The translations under genes and the position numbers were made by a program. Shown here in pieces: positions 1 to 11,295 of a stretch of DNA of 64,000 bases. Position 1 is the first letter of the stretch, and each line of letters opens with the position of its first letter. Source of the DNA: Miscanthus floridulus (Eukaryota > Streptophyta > Magnoliopsida > Poales > Poaceae); the NCBI RefSeq assembly GCF_019320115.1, contig NC_089591.1, forward strand, positions 55,366,078 to 55,430,077. Direction: 5' to 3'. The notes below the pieces were generated by a model. That model searched no databases. It had not been told where the DNA came from and worked only from the letters and a program-made list of their open reading frames with translations.

Positions 1-1
1 G

Positions 2-345
2 GACGTGGGCGCGTGGCTCAAGGCCGAGCTGGGGGCGTGGTAGGCGAAGGAGCATGTCGGGGTGCTGCTCACGTTGAAGTACATCGACCCGGCGTGCATG
101 GTCAGTGCCGTGGTGGCCAACGTGGCCAACAACCTGTACTGCACGCTGCTGGCACATTCGGCGATCCACGGGGTCGTGGCGGGGTACATGGGTTTCGTGC
201 CGGGGCCGATCAATAGACAATGGCAGCAATGGCTACATCCCCGCGGTGGAGGTCGCCGAGGCGCCAAAACCACGTCGACACCAAGGACTACAACTGGGCT
301 TGGGTCAGGTCCGTCACGAACCAGCCCGACTTCATCAGTTCATCC
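2..345 (+). pseudogene. ATP-dependent 6-phosphofructokinase, 3' coding fragment
   Basis: The conceptual translation reads as the C-terminal part of a plant ATP-dependent phosphofructokinase (glycolysis: fructose-6-phosphate to fructose-1,6-bisphosphate). Recognisable blocks are LTLKYIDPACM, NNLYCTLLAHSAIHGV, YMGFVPGPIN, and then DTKDYNWAWVRSVTNQPDF. The blocks lie in three forward frames: the first up to about 212, a short YIP..EVAE block near 230-265, and the last from about 272. At least two frameshifts are therefore needed to read through. An in-frame TAG near position 41 interrupts the start, where the family usually has Trp. No intron is visible, so it may be a retrocopy, a captured fragment or one decayed exon. 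It is cut by the window edge, so the parent structure cannot be judged. I am confident of the family and confident that it is broken. Confidence 0.85.
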
Positions 346-998
346 AGAGCACGGAGGTGCAAGCCCTTACTGGCCTTTACAAGGCTATGTGATTTCCAAT
401 CAATGCAGCATCTTTGAGCTGCAGAGCCCCTCCAGTTACAGGCTAGCAGGATCATGGCGCCCGTGGCACCTTGAGGTCTAGCGTTGGAGCCTCCTAGCTT
501 GTCGTATGGTGCTAATGGTAAGCAGGACATTTCTCTAATTCCTTTGCATCCCTCTTGCATTTATAGGCTGTTTTCTTGGAGCCTTGTATGAGCACGGTTG
601 CGATTTTGACACCACAAAACCTCCAAGTTTCTACATTTTTATAAGATGAATAACAACCATTCTTATTGCAAGGCACATTCTTCTTGATTCTAATTCCTAA
701 TATAAGTTTGGCAAAAACAGTAAGCTAGAATGGTGTGGCCAGTACCCCTGTCTGGATTGTTGAACCATTACAGAAGTAGAATAAATATATGTGCTTGTCT
801 ATACAGTGGTACTGATTTGCTGAAACCATAAATGATGGATCAGGAAAGACAATGCCCCATTGTTTCACTAAAATCATGTTTTTGTGGTTTCATATTCCTA
901 TCCTACCATCTGAAAAGGGGAACAAGGTGTCTCCTCGTGTCTTCAGAGCCCTTACTTTTTAACAAGTGATGCACTAACCATTGACTTTTTAGAGCATT
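346..998. other. No gene seen; possible downstream remnant of the PFK fragment
   Basis: This stretch is AT-rich with no sustained reading frame on either strand that resembles a known family. The part just after 345 may be 3' sequence that came with the phosphofructokinase fragment, but nothing in it proves that. Confidence 0.4.
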
Positions 999-1095
999 CA
1001 CTACCGGAAACAGTGGCTTTGCCGTGTGCCACATGTTTAGCCGAATGTTTTTTAGGCTTTGCCTGAGTGTTTTTTAGGCTTTGCCGAGTGTAACA
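999..1095. mobile_element. CACTA (En/Spm-type) transposon end fragment
   Basis: The sequence starts CACTACCGG at 999 and is followed by repeated copies of TTTGCCGAGTGT-like words and two tandem copies of a GTTTTTTAGGCTTTGCC unit (about 1048-1087). Grass CACTA elements have 5'-CACTA termini followed by subterminal repeats of exactly this kind. I did not find a matching inverted TAGTG end nearby, so this looks like an isolated terminus rather than a complete element. The family call is firm; the inner boundary is approximate. Confidence 0.7.
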
Positions 1096-1839
1096 CCTTA
1101 GTTAGTCAGTTTAATGGATGCTACTTTTATTTTAGAGCTGAATTATGTATCAACCATAATCAAACGGGAGCCCGAAAGATAAATACTAAAACTTCTAATC
1201 TTATTATCAGAAATACAACTGTTCATTATGCCTTTTACTGTGAAAATTATCACGTGAATAAACATATGCCTTCATTTCTCTCATTTTATGCTTCTCCTTG
1301 TGTGGATTTTGGATAAAGATGTTTTAGCGTATATACAAACTAGGTCATGCTGTCGGAATCTGGAGTACTATGGTGAATTGGTAGAATTTTATGTTCTTTT
1401 CACACTATTCATATGCTTCTTATTTTTTAAAATAAAATTTTAGATTGGATAAATAATATATATTTGCTAATATACCAGGTTCTGTTGTCCTTTGTCACAG
1501 CCTGCGCACGTTCCAGGACAGTGTTGTTCACATGAACGGACAGGCCGGCATCAACAAGCAGCGTCTTCCAGCAAGACAGAACTGATGGGGATAGCCTCCC
1601 TTCTGATGAACAACTCATCGAGCAAAAAAACACTGGAAAAAGGTTAACTAAAAGGAAGTATATTATTGGATACTTTGCAGTATTGTTGGTGTCCTTGTCG
1701 ATTCTGATATCAGCCGAAGTTATAAAATTTACGTAAATGTGCGAGGCACTGTTTATTTAATCTAAGGTTATTTGCGCGATTCATTTCAAATTGTTGAGCA
1801 TGGATGTGGCTCTCCATGGCTCTCAGGCAACACTGCACA
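1096..1839 (+). other. Unassigned interval with one short membrane-like frame
   Basis: Most of this interval has no recognisable content. A plus-strand frame open from 1536 to the TAA at 1734-1736 encodes an acidic/basic stretch followed by a hydrophobic run that includes IIGYFAVLLVSLSILISAE, which would suit a membrane segment. It has no convincing start codon and I do not recognise a family. It could be one exon of a decayed gene or chance. Confidence 0.25.
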
Positions 1840-3690
1840 TGTTTACACCAAAATTTGGGAAGAAGAACGCAAAAACTCGAAGCTTCTAAGATTGTGTCAT
1901 CAAGGAATCGATTGCATAAGAATCGATATCAGCTGATTCAGATGCGGCACTGGAATTGGCTCTCTTCGAACGACATCAGCAGATAACGACAATGAGCTAT
2001 AGTTGGCGTCGGGAAAGACATGTCGGACTCTATAAAAGGGAAATATTATGGTCTAAGTTATCTTAAATTAGGAATGTTTTCTCTTAAAGATTATAATGAG
2101 TCGTACTTGAGTAGGATTCATGCTTAAGTTCTGGGTATAAATATAAGACCTCGGCTATTGTAGAAAAGACATCCAATCAATCAATATCAATTACTTTTTT
2201 GGCTTTACGACAGCCCTTAGGAGTAGGAGTAGTGTAGATCTCGGCGAGTTCTTCAATAAGCAGGGTTGCATCGGTTAAGTTTGACCTCCACTGTGAGCTC
2301 TAGTATAAGCTAGTTATCGATTCTTATCTAGTTCAAGTATGGCTGCATCAGTTAAGTTCGACCACCACTGCTCAAATTAGATTAAGGTTAAGTTTTCGGC
2401 TCTACCAAAGGTTGGCATCCTTTGGGAATATTCATTAAGTTACCGATCTTGTTGATGTTCTTATTGTCATTAGTTTCAACAACATCAACCTGTCCGGTCA
2501 AGATTGATCTAGATCGGATTCACATCCTTTTAATCAGTCATTTACTTTGTTACAATACGATGTTCCTTACTTTAAGCGACGGGTTACGTTTCATCGGCTG
2601 TTCTACTTCGATCTTAATCGTGCATAGTACGCGATTAAGGCATGTCTGATCTTGAGGAGGTTTGCTGGCTAGTTAAATCTGGTCTATAGTCTACTATTAT
2701 GGCTGTAACGATCCGATCGATTCCCACTGATGGCACTTTAGATCGGAGGATGCTAGTTGGTAGATTTGTTTTCGATCAGACGTGACCTTGACTGTTTGCT
2801 ATGCCTGCATTGGCAAAATAGCCGATCGCCCGCACTTTAACATTCATAGCATGTTTTCATGACCCTATTAAATGTGAATAGATCAATTTTCTTTAAAGGT
2901 TTAATCTGTTATCTTTATTATGGCTGCCATCAATCCGGTTGACCCCCACTATTAAAGATAATAGGTTAGATTTGAGGAGTTTATAGGTATGTTCATATTG
3001 AATAGTCGATTGTTCATATGCTATGACCCTTTTTTCTACTTGAATCGGCTATTTCAGCCGATTGGCCTGTGCTTTCACAAATATAGCATGTCTTTCAGAA
3101 AACCTGTCAATGTATAAACGATTTTATGGATTCTTGAGTTTTAGTTTGTTATTATCATCATAGCTGCCATCGATCCGGTCGAACCTCACTGTTGATAGTA
3201 ACATATTAGATTCAAAGCATTTGTAGATCCATTTATACTAGACAGTCGATTTGTTCGCATGTTATATTCTTTCTCGTTAGATTCGTCGGCTCAATGCTTT
3301 ACACTGGTAATATCCACCTAGCTGATGATTTTACTTACATCTGCATGCATTGTACTATCATTATAAAATCAATCGCAACCCATGAGCTTTACAGTCCTTA
3401 ACAGCCGATTTCTTCGCGTATCGGCTGTTTAGTCGATTTCTTCCGTCTGGCTGCTCCCGAAGCGGCACACTTGGAACTATCTGGGCAAGACCGGCATGTT
3501 CTGCCTTAAATTACTGATATAGTTTCTCTCCATGTCAAGTTGCAGATCAAATTGACTGGCACGCTTTCGGGAGGAATTCGCAGGGTCGACGGGTCCTGCG
3601 ATTGAAGCCAAGCGGATCTCCGAACTCATCCTAAGCAAATCCTTCCGGCTTGTTATGTGCCAGGCGCATCGACACGTTTTTACATCGACA
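1840..3690 (+). repeat. 5' LTR of Tat-type gypsy element
   Basis: It starts TGTTTACACC and ends ATCGACA, and pairs with 11296-13214. A TATAAAAGGG box at 2031-2040 is the likely promoter of the element. Relative to the 3' LTR it lacks about 66 bases near 2270. The missing piece in the other LTR is bounded by two copies of GGCTGCATCGGT, so a deletion between short direct repeats is the simplest explanation. Recurrent GGCTGYCATCGATCCGGTCGA-like words occur through the LTR at loose intervals. Confidence 0.9.
2031..2040 (+). promoter_or_regulatory. TATA box of the gypsy 5' LTR
   Basis: TATAAAAGGG is conserved in the 3' LTR copy (from 11487), about 190 bases inside the LTR. This position suits the U3/R boundary promoter of a plant LTR retrotransposon. 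Confidence 0.6.
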
Positions 3691-3697
3691 CATGTTC

Positions 3698-3717
3698 TGG
3701 CACGCCTAGTGGAACCC
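3698..3717 (+). other. Putative primer binding site region of Tat-type element
   Basis: TGGCACGCCTAGTGGAACCC starts seven bases after the 5' LTR end. Related grass gypsy elements have a similar TGGCACGCC.GGTGGGACC stretch at this place. I could not assign the priming tRNA from memory, so the function is inferred from position. Confidence 0.5.
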
Positions 3718-3727
3718 AACAATCGTC

Positions 3728-6240
3728 ATGGTAGCTTACAACAACAGTGACATGCTTATGATGCCTTATGAAGACTTACCTGATGAGGATAAATATGTCA
3801 TCAGTAAAGCTATAGAAGAATTTTAGAATAAGTGTTTATTGTCCTACACCAAGACTTGAGACAATAAAGTTGTTTAGAAATATTCACTACCAAGAGTTCT
3901 GTTGTATGGGCAGTCAAATATTGACGAAGCTGAAGATAGGCGTTTCTTTGTAGAGGCTGTAAATAAATCTGTTCATGACGCCATATTGAACCATAATATA
4001 GTTTTCTTGAACATATTCCTCAACACCATGAAAGAGGTATTTCATGGATATCCAATCGATCAGGTTGGACCGGCTTACTACAATATTCCACATCTGTCGA
4101 CTCAGGGGACTAATCAAGCCAGTACTAGCTATCAAGAAGCAGCATCAGCTGGTAATGATGATGTCCACGCAGTTCAGAGCTCATCTGAGCAAGTTCAAGG
4201 TGCTACTACTAATCAGATGCAGTATAATCCTGAATCATCAGTGCAGCATGTGCAACAGCCGACGGGGCAAGTTTAGAATCAAATGGTTAATTTTGGCACA
4301 TCAGGCCAAATACCGTCGTCGGCTCAAAAAATAGCGCCATCAGTTTAAAGGATTCGTAGATATACAGATCCTAACATTTATAATCAGCAACTTCCAACAG
4401 CGAGTCAGCAGAGGACCCAATAGATAGAAATTTCACAAGGATATTATTATGGCACGGATTACAATACCCTTCATATGATTACAAATCCAAGGTATCAAAG
4501 TATCCAAAATTTCAATCCATAGCTAGGTCAGCAATTGTAAAGAAATCCAAATTCAAATGCTGATGAGTTGTAGCTTAGAGTGACTGAGATGATGAAGAAT
4601 CAGTTCGGTTTAAAGCCAAAAGGGCAGACCTTCTCGTACAAACGCACATATCCAGAGTGGCATGATTTGATCGCTTCTTCCTATAAATTATAGGCTTCCA
4701 GAGTTTACTAAGTTCACTGGCCAAGATAGCACAAGCATAATAGAACATGTCAGTCGGTATCTTACACAGTTGGGCGAAGCATCCATTGAAGAGGCCCATC
4801 AAGTTCGTTTCTTCTCCTTGTCCCTATTAGGGCCAGTCTTCACTTGGTTTTTATCATTACCAGTCAATTCCATTGTCAATTGGGCTGACCTAGAGAAGAG
4901 GTTTCATACATATTTCTATACTGGGATAGGAGAAAAGAAAATTACTGATTTAATGATCATAAGGCAGACAACTAATGAATCGGACACCAAGTTTCTTTAG
5001 AGGTTCCGAGAGATCAGAAACATTGTGCTTCTCATTGAACTTGACTGATGATCAACTAGCTGCTTTGGCCGTTCAAGGAATATTACCGACGTGGAAAGAG
5101 AAGTTGCTGGGACAAGAGTTTGACAATTTATGTTAGTTGGCTCAACGAGTAGCAGTGCTCAATAGCCAATTCTAGAATATGCACAGAGATACCCGATTCT
5201 AAAAGAATGTTGCAATTGTCGAAGCCTATAATCCATATTCAGTTGATGACGGCTATGAGGACGACGAAGAAGAAGAGATTATTGCGGCTGAATGGAATTG
5301 GGGTAAGAAGACAGTAATAGTGCCAAATCCTTAGGGAAAAGAAGTTGAAGAGAGCTATGATTTCGACGTCACAAAATTAGACAAGCTCTTCGATTTCTTG
5401 CTTGAGAAATGACAGATCAAGTTGCCCGCCAATCATGTTATGTTGCCCCCTGATCAATTGAAGAATAAGAAGTTCTACAAATTTCATAACGCTACTTCTC
5501 ATTCTACTAATGAGTGTAGAGTTTTTCGGCAACATATACAGAGGGCTATTCAGCAAGGAAGGCTCAAATTTGATACCCCTCGAAAGATAAAAGTTGATGA
5601 TAATCCTTTCCCAAGATATTAGAACATGGTTGATGCTAGGTTGCTTAAAGGGAAAACCAAAGTCCTAACATCAATTAGAGCCAAAGAAGCTGGAACCATT
5701 GACCCGAAGATGCAAATATCGGTTGATGAAGATAGAGAGATTAGAAGACGTTATGGTCAACAAAAGAGCCGATATGAGCAGGGAGAGACATCAAGGGACG
5801 GTGCGATAAGGCCGCGTGTCACATTTCGAATTTTATTGAATAAATGGCAGCGACAAAAGGAAAAGGATTATCAGCATTAGTTAAAGGAGAAAGAATACTA
5901 GCGTCAATAAGAAGAGGAGAGGTATGAAAGGAAACAAGCTGAAACATATTAAAATTATCCTTTCTTCAGACATTATTGAAATAAAGGTTTAAAATTGCCT
6001 ACTAGAAATAATTGCCCAGAGTGCAGTAAGCAATATTGAGAGTTTAGGCAATCTCAAGTCAACCGCCGATCTATCCATGCTCGAGATGAGTATCATCATA
6101 ATAATATAGATCGACGTCTAAAAAATAGAAGTGTTCATGATCGACTTGGGAAGCGAGTTGTTGATCAAAACTGGGCTAATTATGAAGAAGAGAGCAATGA
6201 GAAAGAGTATGTTTGGCAGGAAGGGCAATGATGTCCAGGA
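3728..6240 (+). pseudogene. gag: gag remnant of Tat-type gypsy element
   Basis: From the ATG at 3728 a broken frame runs through a Gln/Ser-rich N-terminal region (3902-4276). A capsid-like block (about 4600-5250) follows, including SFKLRFF-type and LPVNSIVNWADLEKRFHTYF segments typical of retrotransposon gag. A charged, Gln-rich region with a TSHSTNECRVFRQHIQ block (5430-5600) comes next. In-frame stops are frequent. Nearly all sit where Gln or Arg would be expected, for example TAG at the V-stop-NQM, FL-stop-RFREI, LC-stop-LAQRV and RY-stop-NMV positions. The product would be the capsid/nucleocapsid precursor; this copy cannot make it. Confidence 0.8.
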
Positions 6241-6324
6241 GATTTGACAAGAAGCCAGAAAAGAAGTGTGCAACACCTAAGGAACAGAGAGCTAGAATAG
6301 GCTCAGGCATCTGATGGGCCTCAA

Positions 6325-6950
6325 GTGTGGCGTGCTAAACAAAGAGCCAATAGGGGTCAACCATCGGTTAATATTCAAATGACTTTTCTGTTGCCGTCAG
6401 AATTTAGAGCTCCAGCAAACCAAGAAGTCTATTCAGATTTTCATGAATCAGAGTATGAGGAGATAGTTGCCAAATTGACAGTGATACAACAGGCTATATT
6501 CGACAAGCCAGTCAAGCATCGGCATTTAAAGGCTTTATATGTGAAAGGTTTTGTCGATGGAAAGCCGATGAGCAAAATGTTGGTGTATGGAGGTGCTTTT
6601 GTCAATCTTATGCCTTATACTACTTTTCGCAAGCTTGGCAAGGGACTAGGAGATTTGATTGAGACTGACATGATGCTTAAGAATTTTGGGGGTAACGCAT
6701 CTAAGACCAGGGGGGCAATGAACGTCGAATTAACAATCGGAAGTAAGACTTTGCTCACCACATTCTTCATCATCAGGTGAAAAAGGTTCATACAGTTTAT
6801 TCCTTGGTCATGACTGGATTCATGCAAATTGTTGTGTACCATCAACCATGCATCAATGTTTGATTCAGTGGCATAGAGATGATGTTGAGCTGGTTCACGC
6901 TGATGAATCTATGAGTATCGCAACAACTGATCTAATGTATTGGGAGCTAG
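6325..6950 (+). pseudogene. Retropepsin-like protease domain remnant
   Basis: The open stretch 6325-6780 contains KALYVKGFVDGKPM, then LVYGGAFVNLMPYTTFRKLG, then VELTIGSKTLLTTFFI, which is the layout of the Tat-type aspartic protease. The catalytic Asp of the usual VDGGA motif is replaced by Tyr (VYGGA), which would abolish activity. After 6780 the frame shifts, but related sequence (SLLGHDWIH-like) continues in another frame. This is part of a single gag-pol polyprotein. Confidence 0.8.
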
Positions 6951-7129
6951 AAGACTTTGAGTATTTTTTTGGCAAGCCATGGGAAGGAGGCTTCATTAAA
7001 GTCAATGGTGAAAGCCAATAGCCGATCCAAGCAGTCGGCTCTAAGAGTTTGTTTTAATGGATAATCCGATAGATGGTACGGATGGTAAACTAGGATAGGG
7101 CTTTACGTCGGCCAATGAATTAGAAGAGA

Positions 7130-7945
7130 TAGATATTGGTTCTGGAGATAGGTCTAGGCCGACGTATGTAAGTGCTAAGTTGGATCCTGAGTATAAGCAA
7201 GAGTTGGTGGATTTATTGAAGGAATTTAGAGATTATTTTGCTTGGGAATACTATAAGATGCCTGGTCTAGATTGATCAATTGTTGAACATCGGTTGCCAA
7301 TCAAACCTGGATATCAGCCGTTTAAATAAGCCCCGAGGAGGTTTAACCCAAATGTTCTTGATGATATCAAAAAGGAGACTGAAAAATTACAAGAAGCAAA
7401 ATTTATCCGACCGTGCCGATATGCAGAGTGGATATCGAATGTTGTTCCTGTATATAAGAAAAATAGGAAGTTGAGAGTTTGCATCGACTTCAGAGATCTG
7501 AACAAGGCTACACCCATGGATGGTTATCCGATGTCGATAGCTGATATGTTGGTAGATGTAGCAGTCGGGCACAAGGTTATTAGTTTTATGGACGGCAATG
7601 CAGGATATTATCAAATTTTTATAGGCTAAGCAAGACGTAGCAAAAACAACTTTTAGGTGCCCTGGTGCAATTGGTTTATTTGCATGGGTTGTGATGACCT
7701 TTGGTTTGAAGAATGCCAGTGCAACTTATTAGAGGGCGATGAATTATATTTTTCATAAGTTGATCGGCAGGATTCTTGAAATCTACATTGATGATGTGAT
7801 GGTAAAATCTAAAGGGTACAAGGAACATCTAGCTGATTTGTGGGAAACTTTGGAGTGCACAAGAAAACATGGTTTAAAGATGAATCCCAATAAGTGTGCC
7901 TTTGGAATATCAGCTGGGCAATTTTTGAGTTTTATGGTCCACTGA
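7130..7945 (+). pseudogene. Reverse transcriptase domain remnant (gypsy)
   Basis: Readable blocks are HRLPIKPGYQPFK, the RFNPNVLDDIKKE region, CIDFRDLNKATPMDGYPM, ISFMDGNAGYYQI, FGLKNASATY and LEIYIDDVMVKSK. The YIDD box near 7780 is the polymerase active site. Stops include TAA after QPFK and TAG after ATY, both where Gln is expected. At least two frame changes occur between 7280 and 7739. The domain would copy element RNA to DNA in the intact family member. Confidence 0.88.
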
Positions 7946-9030
7946 GAGAGGAATCGAAGTTGGTCAAAAAAGTATGAAAGTAATTGATGAGGCAGTGCCC
8001 CCGACTACTAAAATAGAGTTACAATCTTTACTTGGTAAGATTAATTTTATCAGGAGGTTTATTTTAAACTTGTCAGAAAAGGTTCTGCCATTTTCTTCCT
8101 TGTTGAAGTTGAAAAATGATTAAGAATTTAAGTGAGGTGATGTACAACAAAAGGCGTTTGAGGAGATAAAAGAATATATGAAATGTCCACCTATGCTAGT
8201 CTCTCCTCAACAAGGTAAACCTTTTAAGTTGTACATGTCGGCCGATGACTAAACGATTGGATCGACCTTAATGCAAGAGTTTGAAGGAAAAAAACGAGTT
8301 ATTTTCTATCTAAGTAGAAGGCTTTCGGATCCAGAGACAAGATATTCTACTATTGAAAAGTTATGTTTGTGCTTATATTTCTCTTGCACTAAGTTACGAC
8401 ATTACTTGTTATCGGCTGAGTGTACAGTTGTTTCTAAGGCTAATGTGATCAAGCACATGCTGTCAATGCCAATATTAAATGGGAGAATAGGGAAGTGGAT
8501 TCTTGCGTTGTCAGAATTTGATTTAAGGTATGAACTAGCTAAAGCAGTCAAAGGGCAAGTAATAGCTGATTTTGTCACCCAGCATCATAAGCCAAGTATT
8601 GGCTATGTAGAGCCAATACCTTGGACGTTGTTCTTTGATGGATCATCATGCAAGCAAGGTGGTGGCATTGGTATCGTTATTATTTCACCTTGGGGGCAAG
8701 TTTTGAGTTTGCTTTTTCGAATGAACCAATGACTACCAACAATCAAGCAGAATACGAAGCTATTCTCAAGGGGCTTCAACTTCTTCATGAAGTAAAGGCT
8801 GAGGCAATTGAAGTATTTGGAGATTCACAGTTAATTATCAATCAGTTGATCGGCCTATACGAATGTAAAGATGATATTCTGAGGGGATACTATGATGAAT
8901 GCCAGAGGTTGCTCAAGGGGTTTCCTCATATTTCTCTTCAGCATATTCCGAGAGCACAGAATCAAGAGGCTAATCGTTTAGCTCAAAGTGCGTCAGGCTA
9001 TCGAGTGTTTCAAGAGATCTTAAGTAGTGA
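7946..9030 (+). pseudogene. RNase H and second (archaic) RNase H remnants
   Basis: The first RNase H follows the RT thumb (LLGKINFIRRFI) with KLYMSADD-stop-TIGSTLMQEF, VIFYLSRRLSDPETRYS and KLRHYLL. A second one begins at about 8615 with WTLFFDGSSCKQGGGIG. A frameshift near 8700 follows, then NNQAEYEAILKGLQLL, VFGDSQLIINQLIG and RAQNQEANRLAQSAS. A second RNase H after the ordinary one is characteristic of Tat-clade gypsy elements. The last acidic position (usually ADxLA) reads ANRLA here, so the catalytic set is probably incomplete. Confidence 0.85.
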
Positions 9031-9039
9031 AACCTTAAC

Positions 9040-10305
9040 TAATGATTGGAGAGTTGAGATAGCCGATTATCTTAAGAATCCATCACAGAAGGTTACCATA
9101 AAGTTAAGGTATAAATCGAATAAGTATGTTTTGCTAGATGATCAACTATATTACAAGACAGTCGATGGGGTGTTGCTTAAATGCTTGAATCAAGAAGAAG
9201 TTAAGGTGTTGATGGGTGAAGTACATGAAGGGATATGTAGAGCTCATCAATCGGCTTATAAGATAAAATGGATTATTCGTAGAACTGGGTATTTCTGGCC
9301 AACAATACTAGAAGATTATTTTGAATATTATAAGGGGTGTCAGAATTATCAACGTTTTGGTAATATTCAGAAATCGCCCGCATTGGCTATGAATCCAATA
9401 ATCAAACCATGGCTGTTTCGAGGTTGGGGAATTGATTTAATTGGCTAGATTTTTCTGCCTTCAAGTAAAGGACATAAGTTTATATTGGTAGCAACATATT
9501 ACTTCACTAAGTAGGTTGAGGCAATTCCTTTGAAGACGGTAACCTTAAAGAACATGATTGATTTTGTCAAAGAACATATTGTGTATCATTTTAGGATTCC
9601 TCAAACTATTACTACTGATTATGGGACAATGTTCACATCAAAAGAGTTTGGAGATTTTACTGCCAGTATAAGAATTAAGTTATTAAATTTGTCTCCTTAC
9701 TATGCTCAGGCTAATGGCCAGGCAGAGGTATCCAATCAAATTATGATTAAGCTGATCAAGAAAAAGATCGAAGAGCAGCCGAGGAAGTGGTATTCAACGC
9801 TTAATGAGACATTATGGGCCTATAGGATGGCCTGTCATGGATCGATTAAAGCGTCACCTTATGAACTTGTGTATGGTCATAATGCAGTCCTTCATTGGGA
9901 GATTCAAACTAGATCGAGGCATGTCATATTGCAAAATGATTTGTCAGCCGAAGTCTACAAGAATCTTATGATAGACGACTTAGAGAATTTGAGTTGCCAT
10001 CGGCTGCGCGCTCTTAAGAATATCGAAGCCAATAAGCTAAGGATTACGAAGTATTACAATAAAAAGGTCAAGAGCAAACAATTTTCTGAAGGAAATTTAA
10101 TCTAGAAGGTGAAATTGCCGATAGGGTCAAAAGACAGCAAGTTCGGCAAATGGTCATCTAATTAGGAAGGACCTTATCAGATTATATGTTGTGCGCCTAG
10201 CAATTCTTATATTTTGGAAACACCAGGAGGAGAAGAGGAGTTTGACAGAGCAATCAATGGAAAATATCTAAAGAAATATTATCCCAGCGTTTGGATTAAT
10301 ACTTG
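9040..10305 (+). pseudogene. Integrase remnant (gypsy)
   Basis: The zinc-binding region reads VHEGICRAHQS then KGCQNYQRFGN, where the second Cys of the usual CxxC has become Tyr. The catalytic core shows WGIDLIG, TTDYGTMFTSKEFG and SPYYAQANGQAEVSNQ, so the D, D and E positions are present. A stop interrupts the core at FTK-stop-VEAIPLK, where Trp is expected (TGG to TAG). The C-terminal part runs to about 10305 with GPYQI and KYLKKYYPSVW blocks. Confidence 0.87.
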
Positions 10306-10499
10306 ATAGCCGATTTGTTTGGTCATCGGCTCTAATAGCCGGTACTAGAAGGGTGTCGTCTCTAGTTCAAAAATAAACCCGAAGGGGTAAAAGCCGATAC
10401 GATATATATCGCCTATAGAGCAAAAACAAACACAGACAAATTGGTACATAGAACATGAGTACATGGCAAAAGAGAAGTCACTTAAAACTAAGAGATTGT

Positions 10500-11235
10500 T
10501 TGCTAGCTTCTCCTATTACAAGCTAAAGGCCAGGGACCACTTTGTTCACTATGTCTTCGGCCTGAGAAGCAAGGGCTACGGAGTTGGCGGCGTTCAAGAA
10601 GTCCTTGATCAGGCGCTCATGATCCTCAGGGTGTTCGGTGGCTGGGAAATAATGGGAAAGAAGGTCGCCTGCTAAAAGATGTCCATATATCCAATCGATT
10701 TCTCGGGTGGCTGGGAAACCGTGGGAAAGAAGTCTGTGGTTTTCCCGATGAGCATTTGATAAAGCAAACAAGGGGAAGGTATCCACACATTTTAGCCCTT
10801 ACAAACACTAGAACAGCTCTGCGATCATGGTGAGAAAACTCAGGTGATGTCACAAGAATTCTTCTAACCGCCGTAGCTGATCCTCTTGCTCGACAAGGCA
10901 CTGAAATGGACGACACAATCACCCTATACACAATAATTTTTCTAACCACTCAAGACCCTCATAGCAAAGAATTAGACCATGGAGGGTCTGGTAGAGCCAA
11001 GGGCACTCGAGGGGGCAAGCAGAAGAGAAGCATAACTAAATTGTTGGGTTGCTCTCGCCAGAGCCGAATAGACATTTATATTCGATCACGAAGAATGAAT
11101 CCAAGCGCCCATGAAGCAATAATGCTCTTGTGAAACTTTTGAGGTATGGACTCATGAGCAAGCAAGGACGTTGGTGAAGATAAAGGATAATAGGCCCCAG
11201 ATCAAGATTCTCTACCCGTGACTGCGGACCCATCG
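10500..11235 (-). pseudogene. Degenerate antisense ORF between pol and 3' LTR
   Basis: On the minus strand, 10523-10786 is open (HGFPATREIDWIYGHLL, PEDHERLIKDFLNAANSVAL). The same frame continues upstream through three in-frame stops (TGA, TAG, TAA) into EQEDQLRRLEEFL and FLTMIAELF. The stops fit CGA, CAG and CAA codons changed by single transitions, so a longer antisense protein probably once existed. Antisense frames at this position are known in Tat-clade elements such as maize Grande, but I cannot match this protein to a named family. Function unknown. Confidence 0.5.
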
Positions 11236-11280
11236 GAGGTACAGACGTGGTAATTTTGGAATAAAATTATTTTTATCCAA

Positions 11281-11295
11281 AAATTAGGGGGCATG
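11281..11295 (+). other. Polypurine tract of Tat-type gypsy element
   Basis: AAATTAGGGGGCATG lies directly against the start of the 3' LTR (TGTTTACACC at 11296). This is the expected place and composition for the plus-strand primer of an LTR retrotransposon. Confidence 0.75.
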
